A stretch of 11,322 nucleotides of DNA from Mariprofundaceae bacterium (GCA_030950975.1 JAUZQL010000322.1:1-11322); one strand, 5' to 3'; shown: positions 1 through 7,480, counted from the stretch's first letter. The notes: generated by a model not told the origin, from the letters alone. A program made the numbers and translations.

Positions 1-427
1 TAGTGATGGCTGGCTGTAATATATCACCATTCGCTGACACCATTTGCCCCTGTGAATCAACACCAAACGAACCTGATCTCGTATATGCCAATTCACCATT
101 GGACATCAGAACTTCAAAGAAACCACGCCCTTTAATGGCTAAATCCATAGGGTTTCCCGTTTGCTTCATACTTCCTGTAGAAAATATATGACTCACACTG
201 GAGGTTTCCACGCCTAAACCAATTTGAATGCCTGAAGAAAGTTGATTACCAGCGGCACTCGATGATGAGCCGGGAGCTTTCACTTGTTGATACATTAAAT
301 CTTGAAAATTTGCTCTGCCACGTTTGAATCCTGTTGTATTCACATTCGCCAAATTATTGGAAATAACATCCACATTCGTGGTTTGCGCATTCATACCTGT
401 CGCAGCTGTCCATAGAGATCGCATCAT
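1..427 (-). CDS. flgG: Flagellar distal rod protein FlgG (partial, C-terminus outside window)
   Basis: FlgG builds the distal rod, the drive shaft that passes through the peptidoglycan and outer membrane and joins the hook; it is exported by the flagellar type III apparatus. The frame opens at ATG 425-427 (MMRSLWTAATGMNAQ) and stays open to the left edge, giving 142 codons of a family usually near 260 residues. Visible are the N-terminal rod/hook signature ISNNLANVNTTGFKRGRANF (about residues 22-41) and the FlgE/F/G segment TGSMKQTGNPMDLAIKGRG followed by FFEV and AYTRSGSF. A Shine-Dalgarno GGAGGA (435-440) lies 7 nt before the start. It begins 17 nt after the flgF stop, so the two are one operon. 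FlgG is distinguished from FlgF by the MMRSLWTAATGM start and the insert with APGSSSSAAGNQ. Truncation is due only to the window edge. Confidence 0.97.
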   Translation of the reverse strand, partial: MMRSLWTAATGMNAQTTNVDVISNNLANVNTTGFKRGRANFQDLMYQQVKAPGSSSSAAGNQLSSGIQIGLGVETSSVSHIFSTGSMKQTGNPMDLAIKGRGFFEVLMSNGELAYTRSGSFGVDSQGQMVSANGDILQPAIT

Positions 428-444
428 AATCGTATCCTCCGAAA

Positions 445-1191
445 TTATCCGACTCGTCCCACTTTATCATTGAGTAAGCCTTCTTGTTGAGTGTATTGTT
501 CTAAAAGTTTCATCATCGATTGATTGCTGCGAGAGTTTTGCATCATTTCCACCATCATCAGCACTGAATTTACATTTGATCCTTCCAACATGCCTTGTTC
601 CAAAGAAACACTGTTATCAGCAAGCTTCACATTGTTGGCATCGGTTTTGAGCACTGTTCCAGATGCTTTTTCAACCTGTTCCATATCTTTGATTTGATAC
701 AAAGCAATTTGTGCTACGTCTTGTTGGTTCACACTTAATCCCCCAACACGTGTAGACGTTAGGATTCCAGGTGGAATCGTTATTTTGCTGCCCGAGGTAT
801 CCAAAACAGGTAAATTACCTTCAGTAAGCAAAGTACCTTTCGCATCCAGATGAAAGTTACCTGCGCGTGTGTAACCCTCTGATAGTTTGCCTTGCGCATC
901 CGTCATTTGTACTTTGAAAAAACCATCACCACGTAAAGCGAAATCAAAATCATTGCCTGTTTTACGAATAATACCTTTATCAGGGCTAATAAATTGATGG
1001 TCCATAGTCATGTAAGCCGCTTGATTCACAGATTCCTGTCCCGCACCAACATTGGCTAGGACGGTTGAAAAAGCAGCGCGATCACGCATAAAACCAACGG
1101 TATTCACATTGGCTAAGTTATGACTGATGCTATCCAATTTGTTGCCTGTCATATGACCTGCAACACCTGATATATAAAAACCACGATTCAT
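445..1191 (-). CDS. flgF: Flagellar proximal rod protein FlgF
   Basis: FlgF is one of the proximal rod subunits exported by the flagellar type III apparatus. The protein shows the rod signature HNLANVNTVGFMRDRAAF near the N-terminus, the central DFDFALRGDGFFKV block with YTRAGNFHLDAKGTL, and a C-terminal amphipathic helix (LEGSNVNSVLMMVEMMQNSR...) that pairs with the N-terminal helix in this family. I place the start at ATG 1189-1191 (MNRGFYISGVAG, 248 residues) rather than the in-frame ATG at 1201-1203, because GGGAG (1197-1201) sits 5 nt before the inner ATG while the outer one has only a weak upstream match. The inner start also begins as FlgF proteins usually do. Stop TAA is at 445-447, 17 nt before flgG. 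A sigma-54-type promoter directly upstream would give a leader of about 25 nt. Confidence 0.95.
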   Translation of the reverse strand: MNRGFYISGVAGHMTGNKLDSISHNLANVNTVGFMRDRAAFSTVLANVGAGQESVNQAAYMTMDHQFISPDKGIIRKTGNDFDFALRGDGFFKVQMTDAQGKLSEGYTRAGNFHLDAKGTLLTEGNLPVLDTSGSKITIPPGILTSTRVGGLSVNQQDVAQIALYQIKDMEQVEKASGTVLKTDANNVKLADNSVSLEQGMLEGSNVNSVLMMVEMMQNSRSNQSMMKLLEQYTQQEGLLNDKVGRVG

Positions 1192-1196
1192 AACAA

Positions 1197-1201
1197 CTCC
1201 C
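1197..1201 (-). promoter_or_regulatory. Ribosome binding site that decides the flgF start
   Basis: GGGAG on the minus strand lies 5 nt before ATG 1191 and overlaps the alternative upstream ATG (1203), which favours the inner start. Confidence 0.65.
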
Positions 1202-1227
1202 ATCTAATCCAGCTTTCAACTCACTAA

Positions 1228-1244
1228 AGCAGCTTAAATGCCAA
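1228..1244 (-). promoter_or_regulatory. Sigma-54-type promoter of flgFG
   Basis: Read on the minus strand, positions 1244-1228 give TTGGCATTTAAGCTGCT. The -24 GG (1242-1241) and -12 GC (1230-1229) are exactly 10 nt apart, and TTGGCA and TGCT match the flanks of the consensus TTGGCACG-N4-TTGCW. A start about 12 nt downstream of the GC would fall near 1217, leaving a leader of about 25 nt that includes the flgF ribosome binding site. Sigma-54 with an enhancer-binding activator drives mid-class rod and hook genes in many polarly flagellated proteobacteria. No activator binding site was identified. Confidence 0.75.
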
Positions 1245-1333
1245 GTATTATGATACGCATAACATACTGTAATATAATCTATTTATTTTTATAAACCCAT
1301 CGGTATAAAAGGTCACACTGGATTATATTGCCG

Positions 1334-1615
1334 CTATTTAGCGGACATTTTTTCCGCCATTTTTTGATCTGTTTGATATAAAAAGGAAAGAAGCTCTGCC
1401 ACCACTTGGTAGGCTTCTTCTGGAATTTCAGAACCCACAGGGATTTGTGCTAACAATTGAGCCAAATTATCATCCTGATGAATATGTACATTATTTTCGC
1501 GCGCTACTTCAAGAATTTTCTTGGCGACTTCTCCCAAACCAGATGCCAAAACTTTGGGGGCAGTAGGGGATTCAGGATCATATCCCAAAGCAACAGCAGC
1601 TTCTTGTTCTCTCAT
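1334..1615 (-). CDS. Stand-alone FlhB C-terminal-domain protein (FlhX/YlqH type, EscU/YscU/HrcU family)
   Basis: This short protein matches only the cytoplasmic C-terminal part of the flagellar export switch FlhB. Family hallmarks are AVALGYDPESPTAPKVLASG followed by GEVAKKILEVARENNV, LAQLLAQIPVGSEIP and YQVVAELLSFLY. It lacks the FlhB membrane segments, and the NPTH autocleavage motif is absent because the sequence starts just after that point. Known relatives are Campylobacter FlhX and Bacillus YlqH, which can stand in for the cleaved C-terminal half of FlhB; the role here is inferred by similarity. The start is taken as ATG 1613-1615: GGGGG (1622-1626) is 6 nt before it, whereas the in-frame GTG at 1616-1618 would be only 3 nt away. 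Stop TAG is at 1334-1336. It lies 23 nt after the 92-residue flagellar-type gene, probably in one transcript. Confidence 0.88.
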   Translation of the reverse strand: MREQEAAVALGYDPESPTAPKVLASGLGEVAKKILEVARENNVHIHQDDNLAQLLAQIPVGSEIPEEAYQVVAELLSFLYQTDQKMAEKMSAK

Positions 1616-1638
1616 CACTTACCCCCTTTTCTATTCGA

Positions 1639-1917
1639 TTATGCAGTTTTTCCTACAGCACTAGCTTTACCTTCTAAACTCTTAAAAGATGCTGATTCAA
1701 TACTTTCTGATGCAGGACTTTCACTGACCTCACTTCTTGCCAACGCTTGTGCCTGTTGAGAAATTGTAACACGATCACTGGATGCCACTTGCGTTACACT
1801 TTCAGTACTTGCTGACGCTTGCGTATCAGCAGTGACCTGCATCGGTGTTTGTGAACCTGAAACAATCGCTTGCACTTGTGCTTCGCTAGTTATTTGCCCC
1901 GTTGGATTGATTTGCAT
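1639..1917 (-). CDS. Small Ser/Ala/Gln/Thr-rich protein preceding the FlhB-like gene, unknown function
   Basis: The gene encodes 92 residues of strongly biased composition (Ser, Ala, Gln, Thr, Glu) with no Cys, Trp or Tyr, no membrane segment and no signal peptide; it is probably largely disordered. The one motif-like stretch is SSDRVTISQQAQALARSE (about residues 46-63), which resembles the short DRVxxSxxA element seen in FlgM and several small flagellar proteins. Start ATG 1915-1917 is preceded by TAAGGAG (1924-1930) at a spacing of 6 nt, so translation is well supported. It sits just before the FlhB-like gene; in Bacillus the YlqH gene is likewise preceded by ylqG, a gene described as FliK-like, so an export-related role is possible. 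I do not recognise the family and assign no function. Confidence 0.75.
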   Translation of the reverse strand: MQINPTGQITSEAQVQAIVSGSQTPMQVTADTQASASTESVTQVASSDRVTISQQAQALARSEVSESPASESIESASFKSLEGKASAVGKTA

Positions 1918-1943
1918 GGTATTCTCCTTATTACTACAGCCAT

Positions 1944-1952
1944 TGATATAAT
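1944..1952 (+). promoter_or_regulatory. Extended -10 promoter candidate for uvrB
   Basis: TGATATAAT is a perfect extended -10 element (TGnTATAAT) on the strand of uvrB. No convincing -35 hexamer lies at the usual distance, which extended -10 promoters can tolerate. The expected start near 1959 falls inside the adjoining inverted repeat and gives a leader of about 130 nt. A nearer alternative -10, TATACT at 2062-2067, also lacks a -35. Confidence 0.4.
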
Positions 1953-1972
1953 CTTACACGCATGATGTAAGA
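1952..1972. repeat. Perfect 7-bp inverted repeat, possible operator
   Basis: TCTTACA (1952-1958) and TGTAAGA (1966-1972) are perfect inverted copies separated by 7 nt, in the divergent region between the flagellar gene and uvrB. The left arm touches the last base of the candidate -10 element. The layout fits a dimeric repressor site, for example a lineage-specific LexA box before uvrB, but it does not match the Escherichia-type CTGT-N8-ACAG. It could also be a weak RNA hairpin. Confidence 0.4.
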
Positions 1973-1982
1973 ACATACCATC

Positions 1983-1998
1983 GCATAAAATCATCCAA
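1983..1998 (-). promoter_or_regulatory. Possible sigma-54-type promoter before the 92-residue gene
   Basis: On the minus strand TTGG (1998-1995) and TGC (1985-1983) place GG and GC exactly 10 nt apart. Only the core matches; the CA after GG and the first T of the -12 element are absent, so this is a weaker match than the flgF promoter. A start near 1971 would leave a leader of about 54 nt. Confidence 0.3.
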
Positions 1999-2089
1999 TC
2001 TTTAATTTAGCCATACTTTCATTCATATCATCAACGGTAAATCATCAAATAAAAGTACCCATATACTAATAAAAACATATCCTGCGCCG

Positions 2090-4072
2090 ATGCACTTTAC
2101 ACTGAATGGAGAATTTGAACCCTGTGGCGACCAACCACAAGCGATTGCTGAGTTGCTTAGCGGTATTGAACGGGGTGAACAACACCAAACATTATTGGGC
2201 GTTACAGGTTCAGGTAAGACATTTACTATGGCTTGTATCATTGAAAAGACCCAAAAACCAACCTTGATTCTTGCCCCAAATAAGACACTGGCTGCACAAC
2301 TGTATGGTGAATTTAAACAATTCTTTCCCAACAATGCTGTCGAATACTTTGTATCTTATTATGATTATTACCAACCTGAAGCCTATGTCGCGTCATCCGA
2401 TACCTATATTGAAAAAGACTCTGCCATCAATGAACAAATTGACCGTATGCGCCATGCCGCCACGCGCGCACTTTTAGAGCGTGAAGATGTGATTATTATC
2501 GCTTCCGTATCCTGTATTTATGGTTTAGGAAGCCCCGAAGCCTACAGTAATATGTTACAATATTTTGAAGTCGGACGGGAAGTGGATCAACGTTCTGTCA
2601 TCCATAAACTGGTTGAGCTTCAATATGAACGCAACGATATGGATTTTCATCGCGGCACCTTTCGGGTACGCGGTGATGTGGTTGAAATTTTCCCAGCTCA
2701 TGCCGAAGATTTTGCGATTCGTATCGAACTTTTTGGTGATGAGGTCGATGCGATTTGCCAATTTGACCCACTCACGGGCAAACGCTTGGAATCATTGCAT
2801 AAATATACGGTGTTTCCAAAATCACATTTTGTAACACCTCGCCACCTCTTGGTGCGTGCGATGGAAACCATCAAAGAAGAACTATCCGAACGTTTGGCAG
2901 AGCTTTATGAGCAAAACAAACTGGTTGAAGCACAACGATTGGAACAACGTACCATCTTTGATTTGGAAATGATTCAAGAAATTGGTTATTGCAGTGGCGT
3001 TGAAAATTATTCTCGCCATTTAACAGGACAAGAAGCAGGCAAGCCACCGCCAACCCTGCTGAACTATTTACCCAATAATGCCTTGGTCATGATTGATGAA
3101 TCCCATATCACTGTGCCGCAAATTGGTGCGATGTTTAAGGGGGATCGTTCACGCAAACAAACACTGGTAGATTTCGGTTTTCGCCTTCCATCAGCCTTGG
3201 ATAATCGCCCACTTCAATTCCATGAGTTTGAAGCCATTGTTCCACAAACCATTTATGTTTCTGCCACCCCAAGTACCTATGAAATGGAAAAATCAGGGGG
3301 TGTCTTTGCCGAACAAATCATTCGTCCCACTGGCTTGCTTGATCCTGAAATTGACATTCGCCCAGCCGTCACTCAAGTGGATGATTTTGTATCCGCTGCG
3401 AACAAGGTGATTGCACAAGGTTTTCGTGTTTTAGCCACCTGTTTAAGCAAACGAATGGCTGAGGATTTAACCGAATATCTAAATAACTTGAATTTAAAAG
3501 TCCGCTACTTGCATTCAGATATTGATACTGTCGAACGTATGGAGATACTGCGCGATTTGCGTTTAGGGAAGTTTGATGTGCTGATTGGTATCAATCTCTT
3601 ACGTGAGGGCTTGGATTTACCTGAAGTTGCTTTGGTGACAATTTTTGATGCCGATAAAGAGGGTTTTTTACGTTCTGAGCGTTCCTTGATTCAAACCATT
3701 GGGCGAGCAGCACGGAATATTCATGGTCGGGTGATTTTGTATGCTGATAAAATCACCAAATCGATGCAAAAAGCCATGCATGAAACGGCACGCAGGCGCA
3801 AAAAACAAAAAGCATACAATCAATTGCATGGCATCACGCCACAAAGCGTCACATCAGCCATTAAAGATGTACTTGGCTCTGTGTATGAGATGGATTATGG
3901 ACATATCCCAGAAGTAGCAGAAATGGCACCATTGAGTGATTATGATGCAGCTATTCGCATCAAAACCTTAGAACGTTTGATGACTGAGGCAGCAGCAGAT
4001 TTAAGATTTGAAGATGCGGCAAAATACCGCGATGAATTGTTAACATTAAAGGAGCATGGCAATCATGCATGA
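2090..4072 (+). CDS. uvrB: Excinuclease ABC subunit UvrB
   Basis: UvrB is the damage-verifying helicase-like ATPase of nucleotide excision repair. UvrA loads it on damaged DNA and it then recruits UvrC for the dual incision. At 660 residues it has the family's usual size. Visible in order: Walker A GVTGSGKT (37-44), the DNA-inserting beta-hairpin region YYDYYQPEAYV (90-100), Walker B/motif II DESH (336-339), motif VI QTIGRAARN (535-543), and a C-terminal UVR helical hairpin (about 621-655, ADLRFEDAAKYRDEL) that contacts UvrC. The ATG at 2090 gives the expected N-terminus (FTLNGEFEPCGDQPQAI) and no in-frame start lies between it and a stop at 2003. However, there is no recognisable Shine-Dalgarno, so initiation is weak, leaderless or otherwise unusual. 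Its stop overlaps the start of the Snf2 gene. Confidence 0.98.
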   Translation: MHFTLNGEFEPCGDQPQAIAELLSGIERGEQHQTLLGVTGSGKTFTMACIIEKTQKPTLILAPNKTLAAQLYGEFKQFFPNNAVEYFVSYYDYYQPEAYVASSDTYIEKDSAINEQIDRMRHAATRALLEREDVIIIASVSCIYGLGSPEAYSNMLQYFEVGREVDQRSVIHKLVELQYERNDMDFHRGTFRVRGDVVEIFPAHAEDFAIRIELFGDEVDAICQFDPLTGKRLESLHKYTVFPKSHFVTPRHLLVRAMETIKEELSERLAELYEQNKLVEAQRLEQRTIFDLEMIQEIGYCSGVENYSRHLTGQEAGKPPPTLLNYLPNNALVMIDESHITVPQIGAMFKGDRSRKQTLVDFGFRLPSALDNRPLQFHEFEAIVPQTIYVSATPSTYEMEKSGGVFAEQIIRPTGLLDPEIDIRPAVTQVDDFVSAANKVIAQGFRVLATCLSKRMAEDLTEYLNNLNLKVRYLHSDIDTVERMEILRDLRLGKFDVLIGINLLREGLDLPEVALVTIFDADKEGFLRSERSLIQTIGRAARNIHGRVILYADKITKSMQKAMHETARRRKKQKAYNQLHGITPQSVTSAIKDVLGSVYEMDYGHIPEVAEMAPLSDYDAAIRIKTLERLMTEAAADLRFEDAAKYRDELLTLKEHGNHA

Positions 4073-7000
4073 CATCCCAAAATTAACCGTTGTAACTATT
4101 CGTAAATGGTTAGGTTCAGCGGCTACCAATCAAGGGCGAGATTATTATAAACAAGGACGCGTCATTGAATTTGGTGATTTAGATGATGCCAATGGTGTTT
4201 ATTCCCATGTTGAAGGACCTTCAGGGCGACGTTACTCGCTGACCATTCATTTTCATGATGAAGGTGTGGACTGCCAATGCTCTTGCGAAACAGGCGTGAA
4301 ATGTAAACACGCAGCAGCTACGCTTTATGAAGTCATGGAAGATCAGCGCAACCCTTCTGAATCCACCCCTGATGTCTCACCATCATTTTCCATGTGGCTG
4401 GGTGGTATTGCTCCCACCACAAACCCAAATGAACCCACTCAAACATATTCAGAAGATGTCAAACAACGACTTTTGTATATCTTAGAACCTGAACATCATA
4501 ACCGTCATATCACCCTGCGTTTTGTCACCACACGTATTCTCAAAGATGGGCGTTATGGCAAAGCCAATGATTACAGTGCTGCGACTATTTTAGATGGGCA
4601 AATGCCAAAATATATCTTAGCCACAGATGCCGATGTATTACGCACCATTGCCAAAGATCGTACACTCGGTGCGCTTGCACCCAATGGTTCTTATCGTCTA
4701 AAAGGTGAGCAAGGGCTACAAATTTTTAAAAAAATATTAAGTAGCAACCGTTGCCACTGGTTAAATAAAGATACCCCTGCACTGAAGCAAGGAAAGAAAT
4801 TTCAGGCTTCTTGGTTTTGGGAATGTGATCAGCACGGCAATCAGTTTTTACAGCTTCAACTTCCTGAAAGTATGGAAGATGCAAGCTTTATGCTTACTTC
4901 TCCACCTTGGTATATTGATATCAAACAAGCCAAATGTGGACCTCTTGAAACGGGACAACTTGCTGATGTTGCTGAAGTGTTACTCAATATTCCGCCGATT
5001 CCTTTGGAAGCCTTGGAAGAAGACTATGATGATGTTTGCAAACAACTTCCTGATGATATTGAAGCCCCTAAACCATTGCAATATAGCCAACGTTCTATTG
5101 TACCAACCCCTACGATACAGTTGCTAAGCAAAGAGTTTATGAACCCGAAGACACTGCACATGGAAGCCACGCATATTGTGGCATTATTCTTTGACTATGA
5201 TGGGCATAAATTACCTTATCTTGCTCAGGATTCTTCAACATTTCGTGCAGTTTCTCAAGGTATAGTCATGGATTTTCAACGTGATGATAAACAAGAAAAT
5301 GCCGCTGTCGGAGCCTTGCTTGAAACCCATCTTTATACCTTAACAGATGATTATCGACGCAATCGTCATGCGATTCCCAAACACTATTTCACCTTACATG
5401 ATAATAATTTCTGGGCTGAGTGGGTATTACACGCCATTCCTCGATTAAAGGAAAAAGGCTTTCACGTTCAAATTTCTAAAGATTTTGCCTACCGCATGGA
5501 AACAGCCGAATCATGGCAATTGGATATGGGAAGTAGCAATAACGGCAATAGTTTGATGGGTACAGCCTCACTATCGGTCACACTCGATGATGGTGAAGAC
5601 ATTGATTTAATTGAAGTCATGGGGCGTTGGGTTGCCGCATCTCCCAACCTTTTACAAGAAGCTTCTATTTTAGACATCAAACAGAAAGAAAGTGTTGCTT
5701 TGCCTTTGGCTGATGGACGACTGCTTGCTGCCCCCGGCGCAATGGTGGGAAATATTTTGCATTATATGCTTGATGTATTTGCAACAAAAAAACCAGAAGA
5801 AGCGATGCTCAGTGCGCCTCAAATGATAGCCTTGGAAGAAAGCTTAAAAGCGATTGAAGCACCGATTCATATCAGTAGTTCGATATGGTTGAAACATATG
5901 AAAAAGCTTTCTCATATCGAAAGCATTCCTGAAGTCAGTATTCCTGATACTTTAAGTGCGGAATTACGCGACTATCAACATGAAGGCATCTCATGGATGC
6001 AATTTTTACGAGAAATGCAATTGGGCGGTATTCTTGCAGATGACATGGGTTTGGGTAAAACAATTCAAGCATTAACCCATATTCTTTGTGAAAAATCCGC
6101 AGGACGTTTGAAACATCCTGCTTTGGTCATTGCACCCACCAGTTTAATGTATAACTGGCGGCGTGAAGCTGAAAAATTCACCAAAAATTTAAAGGTTCTT
6201 ACCTTACATGGCGCAGAACGCTTTAAATCTTTTGATAAGATTACGGAACATGATGTTATTTTGACCACTTACCCTCTTTTGGTTCGTGATTTTGATACTT
6301 TAGCTGCCCAAGCTTGGCATTTATTGATTTTAGATGAAGCCCAATACATTAAAAACCCTCGCTCTAAGGTGGCTCAACAAGTCCGCAAACTTGATGCGAC
6401 TCATAAACTATGTCTAACAGGCACGCCGATGGAAAACCACTTGGGAGAGCTTTGGGCACAATTTGATTTTTTGATGCCCGGTTATCTTTATGATCAAAAA
6501 CAATTCATGAAAATTTTTCGTAAGCCCATTGAAAAAGAGGGTGATGTTGCGAGGCAAGAGGCCTTAAACTTACGTATTCGTCCTTTTATGTTACGACGTG
6601 CTAAGGAAGAAGTGGCCGCTGAATTACCTGCTAAGACCGAAATTATTCGTAGTACGGATTTAAATGATAAACAACGTGAAATGTATGAAAGTGTTCGCCT
6701 TGCCATGCAGAAAAAAGTCCGTGATGCGGTTGCCACATTGGGTATGGAAAAAAGCCAAATCATTGTCTTGGATGCCTTACTTAAAATGCGGCAAGTCTGT
6801 TGTGATCCACGTTTGGTCAAAGGTATTGAAGGTGACGTTCCAGTCTCTGCTAAATTGGAAATGTTATCTGATATGCTTGTGGAAATGCATGAAGAAGGGC
6901 GGCGTATTTTATTGTTTTCTCAATTTACAGGCATGTTGAAACTCATTGAAGATGAAGTAAAACGCTTGGGCATTGGCTATGTGAAACTAACAGGTAGCAC

Positions 7001-7358
7001 CAAAGATCGCATCACACCTGTTCAAAAATTCCAAGAAGGCAATGTCCCTTTGTTTTTGATTAGCCTCAAAGCAGGTGGCGTAGGGTTAAACCTTACCGCT
7101 GCTGATACGGTCATTCACTATGACCCTTGGTGGAATCCTGCCGCAGAGAGTCAAGCTACCGATCGTGCGCATCGCATCGGTCAAGACAAATCAGTGTTTG
7201 TTTATAAACTTATTACGGAAGGAACGGTGGAAGAAAAAATCCTTGAATTACAAGAACGTAAACGTGCCTTGGCAGAAGGTATTCATCAAAAATCTGATGA
7301 TACCAAAGCACTGTGGACAGCCGATGATATGGATTCCTTATTTGCCCCTTTACATTGA
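4065..7358 (+). CDS. Snf2-family DNA-dependent ATPase with N-terminal SWIM zinc-binding motif
   Basis: This is a bacterial Snf2 (Rad54/HepA-like) ATPase, expected to move along duplex DNA or remodel protein-DNA complexes; the specific role is unknown. Numbering is from the alternative ATG at 4056. A SWIM motif CxC-x(n)-CxH lies at about 73-85 (DCQCSC...VKCKH). Residues 100-620 form a long region I cannot assign. The ATPase core follows: Walker A DDMGLGKT (662-669), DEAQ (760-763), LTGTPMENHLGELW (motif III), and the C-terminal lobe with GGVGLNLTAADTVIHYDPWWNP and motif VI DRAHRIGQ (1036-1043). I prefer ATG 4065: GGAG (4051-4054) is 10 nt away, but only 1 nt from ATG 4056. Either start overlaps the uvrB stop (4070-4072), implying translational coupling. 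The total of about 1,097 residues is typical for SWIM-Snf2 proteins. Confidence 0.93.
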   Translation: MHDIPKLTVVTIRKWLGSAATNQGRDYYKQGRVIEFGDLDDANGVYSHVEGPSGRRYSLTIHFHDEGVDCQCSCETGVKCKHAAATLYEVMEDQRNPSESTPDVSPSFSMWLGGIAPTTNPNEPTQTYSEDVKQRLLYILEPEHHNRHITLRFVTTRILKDGRYGKANDYSAATILDGQMPKYILATDADVLRTIAKDRTLGALAPNGSYRLKGEQGLQIFKKILSSNRCHWLNKDTPALKQGKKFQASWFWECDQHGNQFLQLQLPESMEDASFMLTSPPWYIDIKQAKCGPLETGQLADVAEVLLNIPPIPLEALEEDYDDVCKQLPDDIEAPKPLQYSQRSIVPTPTIQLLSKEFMNPKTLHMEATHIVALFFDYDGHKLPYLAQDSSTFRAVSQGIVMDFQRDDKQENAAVGALLETHLYTLTDDYRRNRHAIPKHYFTLHDNNFWAEWVLHAIPRLKEKGFHVQISKDFAYRMETAESWQLDMGSSNNGNSLMGTASLSVTLDDGEDIDLIEVMGRWVAASPNLLQEASILDIKQKESVALPLADGRLLAAPGAMVGNILHYMLDVFATKKPEEAMLSAPQMIALEESLKAIEAPIHISSSIWLKHMKKLSHIESIPEVSIPDTLSAELRDYQHEGISWMQFLREMQLGGILADDMGLGKTIQALTHILCEKSAGRLKHPALVIAPTSLMYNWRREAEKFTKNLKVLTLHGAERFKSFDKITEHDVILTTYPLLVRDFDTLAAQAWHLLILDEAQYIKNPRSKVAQQVRKLDATHKLCLTGTPMENHLGELWAQFDFLMPGYLYDQKQFMKIFRKPIEKEGDVARQEALNLRIRPFMLRRAKEEVAAELPAKTEIIRSTDLNDKQREMYESVRLAMQKKVRDAVATLGMEKSQIIVLDALLKMRQVCCDPRLVKGIEGDVPVSAKLEMLSDMLVEMHEEGRRILLFSQFTGMLKLIEDEVKRLGIGYVKLTGSTKDRITPVQKFQEGNVPLFLISLKAGGVGLNLTAADTVIHYDPWWNPAAESQATDRAHRIGQDKSVFVYKLITEGTVEEKILELQERKRALAEGIHQKSDDTKALWTADDMDSLFAPLH

Positions 7359-7398
7359 ATCTTAGCATCCTCTTTATCCTTCTCAATTTCCCTAAAAC

Positions 7399-7404
7399 TA
7401 TAAA
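7399..7404 (+). promoter_or_regulatory. Possible -10 element for rpsO
   Basis: TATAAA matches 5 of 6 bases of the -10 consensus, and a start near 7411 would keep the whole candidate pseudoknot in the transcript. No -35 hexamer is visible at 16-18 nt, and the element overlaps the right arm of an 8-bp inverted repeat (CTCTTTAT 7370-7377 with ATAAAGAG 7400-7407). rpsO could equally be read through from the Snf2 gene, since no clear terminator separates them. Confidence 0.25.
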
Positions 7405-7423
7405 GAGTTTGCATGAGGGGAGA

Positions 7424-7480
7424 TGAATCGCTACCTTTCGCCGTCGATTTAGTAAGATTAAAATGATTAAAAAGAGGTAG
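7424..7480 (+). promoter_or_regulatory. rpsO leader pseudoknot, candidate S15 autoregulatory element
   Basis: Two helices interleave. Stem 1 pairs TGAATCG (7424-7430) with CGATTTA (7445-7451), 7 bp with one G·U. Its loop contains CTACCTTT (7431-7438), which pairs with AGAGGTAG (7473-7480), 8 bp with one G·U. The order a-b-a'-b' is that of an H-type pseudoknot. Stem 2 includes both possible Shine-Dalgarno sequences, GAGG (7474-7477) and the first bases of AGGA (7479-7482), the latter 6 nt before the rpsO ATG. In Escherichia coli, S15 represses its own translation by stabilising an rpsO leader pseudoknot. The pairing is read directly; the function is inferred. Confidence 0.5.

Noticed and set aside
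1331..1344. Small hairpin CCGCT-ATTT-AGCGG at the end of the FlhB-like gene
   Set aside because: The stem is only 5-6 bp, overlaps the stop codon and has no T tract on the gene's strand, so it is not a convincing terminator.
1978..2004. TAAA-N15-TGCGATGG resembling a sigma-28 flagellar promoter before the 92-residue gene
   Set aside because: Only CGAT of the GCCGATAA -10 element matches; too weak to list.
2023..2334. Minus-strand open frame of 103 codons across the uvrB start
   Set aside because: It overlaps the UvrB N-terminus, has no recognisable features and is a shadow of the real gene.
7370..7407. CTCTTTAT/ATAAAGAG inverted repeat after the Snf2 gene as a terminator
   Set aside because: The stem is AT-rich with a 22-nt loop and no T tract follows, so termination is unlikely.
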